63,134 bases of DNA, taken from NCBI GenBank assembly GCA_001804815.1, contig MHBI01000091.1:1-63134 (forward strand). The letters are read 5' to 3'. The notes under the pieces were generated by a model that saw nothing but the letters and a program-made list of their open reading frames with translations, made no database searches and was not told where the DNA came from. Of the stretch, positions 58,401 through 63,134 are shown piece after piece (position 1 is the first letter of the stretch; the number at the start of each line of letters is the position of its first letter). Made by a program: the position numbers and the translations under genes. Origin of the DNA: Lentisphaerae bacterium GWF2_50_93 (GTDB lineage Bacteria; Verrucomicrobiota; Lentisphaeria; Victivallales; GWF2-50-93).

Positions 58401-58539
58401 CGAAGTTCCCGCGCGTGCCCATGTATTCGTTGGCGAGGGAGAATATTGATTCGGACACCCTGTTCTTTTCAGGAATGTATTTCTCCTCGATGATCCGCCA
58501 CGGATCCTCGTTGAACATGCACTGTATTCCCTTTTCCAT
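55495..58539 (-). CDS. GH65 disaccharide phosphorylase fused to beta-phosphoglucomutase
   Basis: A 1,014-residue protein from the ATG at 58539, with AAGGA seven bases upstream. The GH65 part (about 1-790) has the (alpha/alpha)6 barrel with AFWDTESYCVPFYLY, GSEDCVVWDLVFSEIHINA and the catalytic Glu511 in VTGPDEWHIW. The C-terminal HAD domain starts VIFDLDGVVVDT (Asp807 nucleophile, Asp809) and has SKPDPEGVLLAA and VIEDAQAGVAAA. GH65 phosphorolysis of an alpha-glucobiose (maltose, trehalose, kojibiose or nigerose) yields beta-glucose-1-phosphate, which PgmB turns into glucose-6-phosphate. Fusion channels the product. Confidence 0.93.
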   Translation of the reverse strand: MEKGIQCMFNEDPWRIIEEKYIPEKNRVSESIFSLANEYMGTRGNFEEGLDKNTLEGCYIGGMYFKEKTTFEWKRVGFPNYMNSMAHTTNWLKITVDVDGETFQMDSSSFENYSRILDMKTAVLSRELVFATRSGVRTQLRWERFLSLADRRLGAQQISVKALDHQKPVRLSFQLDATRGNQTEVTKTGIHSDKVSGVSQPDDMSLVMKIRSTGQYYIHRMVIQKDPVLKKCEEEFSASEKVVECRVSFTPEKGRGYVFNKFISVWNSRDAGFPQGLILKENTSSEADEKDEKEILDFIRTNSKKHLSTLSKSNYETLKKMHSECMGKVWDGMDVEINGDVSAQQGIRYCLFQLLNTYRGTDAYLNIGAKGMTGEVYDGRAFWDTESYCVPFYLYTNPEAARRLLEFRYNTLDAARDRARELRYKGAVYPFTTIDGSEDCVVWDLVFSEIHINAIIPFAIYQYVRATGDNEYLFTKGAEVLVEQARFWADRSCFIPYRDGYALNRVTGPDEWHIWTNNNFYTNYMAKWVLEYAAQVVDRMSVDSPQNLDLLATKISLDPDELFNWRQIAGKMILTYDEKLRIFPQDDLFLSMEPFSREQLDPEKDIPLERHWTVEKWYKTDMVKQPDTLLAMFFHRDKFSVEQKTNNYRFYEQRTTHSSSLSPCIHSILACEIGRYDQAYAYYLWASRLDLDDLNKSTHEGLHISSMAGSWTNIVSGFGGMSVTDECIIFNPILPEAWKDYSFRITYQGSVIQVKVDRKQSCYQVLHGKDVKARIKGKDYIISGKSLSVPLDEKFLKRPRLQAVIFDLDGVVVDTAKYHFLAWKELSEKEGIYFDERINERLKGVGRMDSLKIILEKSSRKYSEKEMSELADRKNKAYVKMLDRVTPHDLLPGIMDLFEELKNNKIKIALCSASRNSQLILEKLKVQKYFDVVVTGNDVRLSKPDPEGVLLAAAKLRIRPANCVVIEDAQAGVAAAVNAGMRSMGIGYKMDLHEADSVLSSTKYLDLEKLKMLY

Positions 58540-58594
58540 CTTCATTCCTTCTGAAAGAATTGTAAATGCGTCACGGCAAGGCGAATCCTTTGCC

Positions 58595-60916
58595 TTAATA
58601 ACGCATCGATATTTTCTGGCCGAATACAGCTTTGATCGAAAGGATCTTAAGCTGGCCTCCACTGCCGCCGGAATCCTTCATCGCGGCCATGCATGTGTAT
58701 TCCACCTTCGAACTGTTTTTACGCAAGGGTGTGATAATAATCACTAATTCACCTTTCAACAAGCTTGGAGCAAAATGTTTCAGCCCTATTTCCCATGTCG
58801 TGCCGTTCCAGAAATTGTCGTGTATCAGCTTCCCGTTCAAATAGGCGCTTCCCGTATCGCCGATGTAATCTATCTGGAGATAAAGCTCTTCCGCTCCATT
58901 GAATGCACCGGATGGAATCCTCAGCGAAAATTTTCCGTCAGAAATCATTTTTATCTCAGGTTCAATTGATTTTCTAGGAACCGAGATTGAATATTTCTGG
59001 AAAATCCCGTTTTTTTCAATTTTGAAATTTCCACCTGCTGGCTTCCTGTCCGGAGGAGGATATGCCGAAAATCCCATTTGGGTGGTGTCCACATCATAAA
59101 GTTCAATTTCCCTTTTCCCGAAGAGCATACCATTTCCAGATAGGAACACCCTTTCCTGTCCTGCAAATTCCGACTTCCAGAAATTCCTGGACTGCCCGTC
59201 TGTAAGAACAGTGACAAGAACCTTCCTGCCGTCTTCAAGTGTGAAGTCCAACAGGTTCCCAGTACCCGGCCTGCAAGTTATTACCGTCGGGCTTCCAAAT
59301 TCCGTTTTCTTTCCCTGCTTCATTATAAATTTTGCGACATTCGCAAAATTTATTGCGAGTTCCGCAGGAAAGCCTTCAGGGGCGAAGAAGAAATAATGAG
59401 GAGTCCCTTTGTTCACAATCCTGGCGAGAGGCTGCACCGTCGCAGATTTGAGGAGGAGTCCGCCCATCTCCAGATTGAACGGGAGTATCGCGCATTTTCC
59501 CTTTTTCAGAGTAAATCCTTTGCCGCCCGGGGGGAACATCAGTGTTTCATTCCCTGCATTTACCTTGAACACTAGTTCCTTCAGATCTCGCATTTCAGCG
59601 TGGTCCTGGAAACTGTTGAGGAAAAGGAAGCCTGAACCGTCCTTTGAGCGTACCGACCATCGCGGATTCCTGGTGTCGTCAGCCTTGATGGATTTTACTT
59701 TTTCCGGAATAGAAGCCTCCATAGGAGCCAGGATTCCCCCTAATTCCTTCAGGAAAGTGAACTGGCGCCGGAGCATCCCGTAATGCGGTTTCCTGCGACC
59801 GAACTCGCTCAGCGGCGCCTGGAAATCGTAGGATATCCTCGGACACCTGTGCTCGTTGAAATACGAATGCTTCCCTACAGGATTTGATCCGCCGTGATAG
59901 ACGTAGTAGCCCATGAGGTTCGAACCGCTACCGAGCTGGACCACGTGCATGGCCTCCACGCTTTCGGGAGGGACTACCGGACGGTTCTTGTAGAAAGGCT
60001 GCATGCCTCCGCCGATCTCGCAGCATGCGAACGGTACTTCGTCAGTCTTGTAGACGTCCTTGCGTCTGCGCATGTCCTGGAACAGGAAGAATCCCGACGG
60101 CCCCTGGATTGACGGATCATCCAGCCAGGCATAGTATCCATAACCTCCGAACATCGGAAGGAATTCCTTTATGTCAATTGGAGATCCTCCCCATCCCGTG
60201 CTCGTGTGCAGTGGAACATCCAGCCCCGCGGAGACGGCGAATTTCTTGAGAGTCTTCATGTGCCTGATCCCGTCGGAACCGACCGGAGTGTATAGCATGG
60301 CCGTGTTATGGGTGGTCTCCCAGGGAGCAGCGCTCGACATGAATTCGTTTTCGCACTGGATCCCGATTATCGGGCCGCCGTCCTTGAAAGTCAATCCCTT
60401 CAACTGCCTGCCGATCTCATTGTACAGGCGTTTCACATAGAAAAGATATCTGGGATCATTGCTCCTGGATTCAAATGGTCTTCCGAACAGCCAGTCCGGC
60501 ATTCCGCCATTGCGGGCCTCTCCATGGCAGAACGGGCCCATGCGGACTATCACCCATAGCCCGTGTTTTTTGCAGAGCTCGACAAAGCGGCGCAGATCCC
60601 TCCGTCCCGTCCAGTCGAAAACCCCTTCCTCCTCCTCATGATGGATCCAGAATACATAGGTCGGCACGATCTCGATACCACCGGCCTTGATCCTGCGCAG
60701 CTCCTCCTCCCAGAACTCCTCCGGATATCGCGAATACTGGAACTCCCCCATCGACGGCAGCCATGGTTTCCCGTTGAATTCAAGATGAAGACGGTTCATT
60801 GCCACAGTCTCACCAGCCTTGCTCCTGCCGCTGAAGATCTTCCTGGCAAGTGAAATATTCTTCCTTTTTGGAAGAGTTATCGATTGGATGTTTTGTTTCA
60901 TTCGAATATTTTCCAT
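58595..60916 (-). CDS. GH35-family beta-galactosidase-like enzyme
   Basis: A 773-residue protein with no clear signal peptide. The barrel has WLPSMGEFQYSRYPEEFWE, the WVIVRMGPFCHGEARNGGMP block, acid/base Glu191 in IQCENEF and a nucleophile Glu in ACCEIGGGMQ. The C-terminal half is beta-rich and ends in a jelly-roll. The family removes terminal beta-galactose. The ATG at 60916 is preceded by no good ribosome site (60901 is an alternative). A perfect 13-base hairpin lies within its coding sequence at 59325. Confidence 0.87.
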   Translation of the reverse strand: MENIRMKQNIQSITLPKRKNISLARKIFSGRSKAGETVAMNRLHLEFNGKPWLPSMGEFQYSRYPEEFWEEELRRIKAGGIEIVPTYVFWIHHEEEEGVFDWTGRRDLRRFVELCKKHGLWVIVRMGPFCHGEARNGGMPDWLFGRPFESRSNDPRYLFYVKRLYNEIGRQLKGLTFKDGGPIIGIQCENEFMSSAAPWETTHNTAMLYTPVGSDGIRHMKTLKKFAVSAGLDVPLHTSTGWGGSPIDIKEFLPMFGGYGYYAWLDDPSIQGPSGFFLFQDMRRRKDVYKTDEVPFACCEIGGGMQPFYKNRPVVPPESVEAMHVVQLGSGSNLMGYYVYHGGSNPVGKHSYFNEHRCPRISYDFQAPLSEFGRRKPHYGMLRRQFTFLKELGGILAPMEASIPEKVKSIKADDTRNPRWSVRSKDGSGFLFLNSFQDHAEMRDLKELVFKVNAGNETLMFPPGGKGFTLKKGKCAILPFNLEMGGLLLKSATVQPLARIVNKGTPHYFFFAPEGFPAELAINFANVAKFIMKQGKKTEFGSPTVITCRPGTGNLLDFTLEDGRKVLVTVLTDGQSRNFWKSEFAGQERVFLSGNGMLFGKREIELYDVDTTQMGFSAYPPPDRKPAGGNFKIEKNGIFQKYSISVPRKSIEPEIKMISDGKFSLRIPSGAFNGAEELYLQIDYIGDTGSAYLNGKLIHDNFWNGTTWEIGLKHFAPSLLKGELVIIITPLRKNSSKVEYTCMAAMKDSGGSGGQLKILSIKAVFGQKISMRY
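59325..59353. repeat. Perfect 13-bp hairpin inside the GH35 gene
   Basis: ATAAATTTTGCGA (59325-59337), loop CAT, TCGCAAAATTTAT (59341-59353). It is in frame, translated as INFANVAKFIM, and shares its ends with the hairpins at 20031 and 37152. Confidence 0.7.
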
Positions 60917-60924
60917 ATTAGTAG

Positions 60925-61006
60925 GGCGGTTTCCTGCCACGCCGAATGGCTGTGGTTAAACCGCCAACTGATTTAAAATAAACGTCGGGTTAAAACCCGA
61001 CATACT
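60925..61006. repeat. Cloverleaf twin-hairpin repeat, copy 6, inverted and interrupted
   Basis: In reverse orientation: GGCGGTTT (60925-60932) and AAACCGCC (60958-60965), split by a 25-base insert, then GTCGGGTTAAAACCCGAC (60984-61001) and CATACT (61001-61006). The insert sits in the loop of the same hairpin as in copy 3 and has the same length. Confidence 0.8.
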
Positions 61007-61012
61007 CAATTT

Positions 61013-62713
61013 TCAATCCGGATAATTGTCCGCGGCCGCTGGTACAACGAGCTTCAATCCAGCCCACTCCGCGGAATAGATGTCCTTCTTCACTCTTTTT
61101 ATATTTATCTTTCCTTCAACAGGTTTCTGGGTTTCACCTATGAGTTCAAGACCTGATACAAGTTCGACAGTGCCCATGGTCCCGAAATTGAAACCTTTTC
61201 TTTTGCCGTGGTGGCAGACTGCATCGACAAACGCGCGGCCTTTCTCCATTCCTGTCTCCCACTTGATCTTGTTCGGGCCGAACTTGCCGGGAACTGCATG
61301 GATGACTGCGCGGCAATTCCCTGCGGAAAGAACAAATCTGTCTCTGCCAATCTTCTCAACCTCCACTCCTTTTCCAGTCAGTTCATACCTCAGCCTGAAA
61401 TCCTTCGCCTGGAAGACATCATCCTTTGGATGGTCGAAGTGCGGATGGAAATCCCCGCGGTTCAGGATCATTGTAATTGCGGACAGGACACGCGGACCCT
61501 TCTGCGAATTTCGCACGAGGCCTGAACAGAAATCCCGTCCGTCATGCATGAAACGCACTCTCAGGCAGACCGCCGGATCCGATTCCGTCTTCCAGTGTCC
61601 GAAGGCGAACCGGCGCTGCGTCCATGTATCCTCATGGTTGATCGAACCCAGTGATGCAGAATCGTCCATCCAGGTGGTGCCGACGCGGTCGCCATATGCA
61701 TTTCGTGTTTTCCTGTTTGCATCAGAAATTTTATTTTCGTCGCGCCTGATGAACCGGGTTTTGAATTCCAAAGGACTTGAAGGAAGCCCTGTGAATCTTT
61801 TACGGAATTCCACGGGGCAGGGCAGTTCAGGTATGAATGACGGCAGTCTTGGGGATGCCTTGGCCAGCGAAGGATGTACTTTGATTCCGGTGTTGGTCTG
61901 TTCCGAAAGATATTTTGACAGATGGGGTCCGATGAAGTTGCTATACGCCCGCGACTGGGCTCCTCCCCACTGCTGCGTCGCAGGATGAAAATGGTCGGAA
62001 ATGACTTTCCAGCCCGCATGCCGTATATCCTCGGCATGTTTCCGGGTCTCGCGGTCCTCCACAAGATCAAGGATCCTTTCGGCCTCCTCCAGTGCGACGA
62101 ACGTGTAGGTCGGACTGTTATACTCCGAGAAAGTTCCATTGTAGCTTAAGAGTTCTACGACACGGCGAAGACGTTCACGTCCGAAATCAAGAAGACGTGG
62201 TTCGTCAAGTATTTCCCCTGCGGCCGCAGCGACTCCACCGCCCATGATCGCGATGTTCGAATATCCTAGATGCACATTCCTCCGGAATATGCACCAGCCT
62301 GCATGACCGAGGGATTCACGGACCTGCGAGACCAGATCAGCAGGAAGTTTTCCGGAATAATGCCTGATGATATGGGCCATCCGCGCACCAAGGAAATCCG
62401 CCCAGTTCCAGTCGGGGGGATTCATCTTGTCGAGAGGCTCCTCGAAATACCAGGACCATATCCCGTAGGTTTTGCTGAACGGATCCGTATCCTGGAGGCT
62501 GAGGATTTTCCGGATGACCTTCTCCGCGCGGGAAAAATCTTTCACCCCTCCGGCCTCCAGCAGGCAGATTGCGTACTGGAGATTCTCCCGCGTCGAATGG
62601 ACAATCACGCCGTCCGGTATCATCGTGTGATATCCCGGACTGTGGCATTTTTCGGAAAGCATTGCTTCCTTGGAATCGAAGCGCTTGTCAAATTCTCTGA
62701 GATAATTCTGCAT
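61013..62713 (-). CDS. Unknown 566-residue helical-barrel protein
   Basis: A protein from the ATG at 62713, preceded by GAGGA. Repeated helices (ADFLGARMAHIIRHY, VSQVRESLGHAGWCIFRRNV, RERLRRVVELLSYNGTFSEY) suggest an (alpha/alpha) toroid, and the C-terminal 180 residues read as beta-strands. This combination occurs in polysaccharide lyases and GH88/GH105-type proteins, but I see no diagnostic site. No signal peptide. It leads into the GH35 and GH65-PgmB genes on the same strand, so a sugar-handling role is plausible. Confidence 0.6.
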   Translation of the reverse strand: MQNYLREFDKRFDSKEAMLSEKCHSPGYHTMIPDGVIVHSTRENLQYAICLLEAGGVKDFSRAEKVIRKILSLQDTDPFSKTYGIWSWYFEEPLDKMNPPDWNWADFLGARMAHIIRHYSGKLPADLVSQVRESLGHAGWCIFRRNVHLGYSNIAIMGGGVAAAAGEILDEPRLLDFGRERLRRVVELLSYNGTFSEYNSPTYTFVALEEAERILDLVEDRETRKHAEDIRHAGWKVISDHFHPATQQWGGAQSRAYSNFIGPHLSKYLSEQTNTGIKVHPSLAKASPRLPSFIPELPCPVEFRKRFTGLPSSPLEFKTRFIRRDENKISDANRKTRNAYGDRVGTTWMDDSASLGSINHEDTWTQRRFAFGHWKTESDPAVCLRVRFMHDGRDFCSGLVRNSQKGPRVLSAITMILNRGDFHPHFDHPKDDVFQAKDFRLRYELTGKGVEVEKIGRDRFVLSAGNCRAVIHAVPGKFGPNKIKWETGMEKGRAFVDAVCHHGKRKGFNFGTMGTVELVSGLELIGETQKPVEGKINIKRVKKDIYSAEWAGLKLVVPAAADNYPD

Positions 62714-62734
62714 GGCTTCCTCGTGTGTTTCAAT

Positions 62735-62790
62735 TTTTGTCGGACTCGTCAGGCTGGTCAGGCACGTCGGACAAGTCTGACTTGTCTGAC
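62735..62790. repeat. GTCNGAC short tandem repeat
   Basis: Words such as GTCGGAC, GTCTGAC and CAGGCTGGTCAGGCA repeat at about nine-base spacing upstream of the helical-barrel gene. It would translate as a Thr/Cys/Ser repeat in the extended frame, one reason for the later start chosen there. Confidence 0.55.
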
Positions 62791-62842
62791 ATTCCTGAAA
62801 CACTGCAAAATAGCACATGCGTATTCTTATTCAAAGCTCATC

Positions 62843-63134
62843 CTACCGTGTCAGTTTGTCGTAGGTTTCCTTGGTCAGCACATAGACCGGGCTCATGCCG
62901 ATCTGGAACTGTGCATCGCCGTCCTTGACATCCAGCGGCTTCATCTGTCCGACGACATCGACTATCACCCAAGGTCCGGTGCCATCGAGCTTCATCTTCC
63001 AGTCGGAAGTCTTGTCGTCCGCGCGCCAGATCATGAAGGTGTCGCCGAAGTAAGCAGCTTGAATTTCTTTGTCGTCGGTCGTCAGTCTTCGGTATGGGAA
63101 TCCGTCGATGAGTGCGCCGGCGGTATAAATTGCG
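62843..63134 (-). CDS. C-terminal fragment of a large gene cut by the window edge
   Basis: The frame stays open to the edge and ends with a TAG at 62843. The visible 96 residues (AIYTAGALIDGFPYRR ... AAYFGDTFMIWRADDKT ... SPVYVLTKETYDKLTR) form the beta-rich last domain of a glycosidase-like protein. The catalytic domain lies outside the window. It is upstream of the helical-barrel gene on the same strand. Confidence 0.65.
   Translation of the reverse strand, partial: AIYTAGALIDGFPYRRLTTDDKEIQAAYFGDTFMIWRADDKTSDWKMKLDGTGPWVIVDVVGQMKPLDVKDGDAQFQIGMSPVYVLTKETYDKLTR

Overview
The window looks like a chromosomal piece of a Lentisphaerota-type bacterium (PVC superphylum, Victivallis-like). The evidence is nine type II pseudopilin-like genes carrying FTLIELLVVIAIIAIL and a C-terminal DG(H) motif, very many glycoside hydrolases without any SusC/D pair, LacI-like and GntR/LacI-hybrid regulators beside the hydrolases, and unusually dense palindromic repeats. 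This is inference from gene content; no rRNA or other phylogenetic marker is present. I saw no tRNA, CRISPR array, transporter or core housekeeping gene.

Layout. 1-7.4 kb, minus strand: SGNH hydrolase, small secreted beta-protein, three pseudopilins, a LacI regulator, a fourth pseudopilin and a secreted polysaccharide deacetylase that shares the LacI gene's operator. 7.4-14.8 kb: a decayed beta-helix gene, an unknown protein with an overlapping zinc-ribbon gene, a GH92 mannosidase, a GH28-like beta-helix enzyme and a 2-hydroxyacid dehydrogenase. 15-19.7 kb: a polyamine island (ornithine/lysine-type decarboxylase, carboxynorspermidine dehydrogenase and decarboxylase) split by an IS200-like REP-associated transposase element. 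20-34.3 kb: a xylan/xyloglucan divergon around a GntR-hybrid regulator. Its minus arm is pseudopilin, GH10 xylanase, CBM-deacetylase, pseudopilin, acetyl xylan esterase, deacetylase-like; its plus arm is pseudopilin, GH39-like protein, GH74. 34.4-37.6 kb: LacI regulator and GH42. 37.6-39.9 kb: an Rhs graveyard with a displaced toxin tip, a candidate immunity gene and a DUF4160/DUF2442 cassette. 40-45.1 kb: GH5 and GH4 facing an unknown barrel enzyme. 45.3-50.3 kb: Fur-family regulator, flavodoxin-type reductase, and a 1,133-residue zinc-ribbon/pseudokinase/beta-helix protein. 50.4-63.1 kb: sialate acetylesterase facing a GntR-hybrid regulator and two pseudopilins, then a minus-strand operon (partial gene, unknown helical protein, GH35, GH65-PgmB fusion, truncated GntR).

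How it works together. Secreted enzymes (GH10, GH74, GH92, esterases, deacetylases) would trim plant or animal glycans outside the cytoplasm. Enzymes without signal peptides (GH42, GH4, GH5, GH35, GH65-PgmB) would finish oligosaccharides inside. Each locus has its own regulator, often with a visible promoter and operator, and pseudopilin genes sit between regulator and enzymes.

The most unusual signals are: (i) repeats placed in frame in the leader region of pseudopilin genes, including two genes with a duplicated FTLIELLV; (ii) a twin-hairpin 'cloverleaf' repeat family whose stems covary between copies; (iii) perfect hairpins inside glycosidase genes; (iv) the pseudokinase/beta-helix protein.
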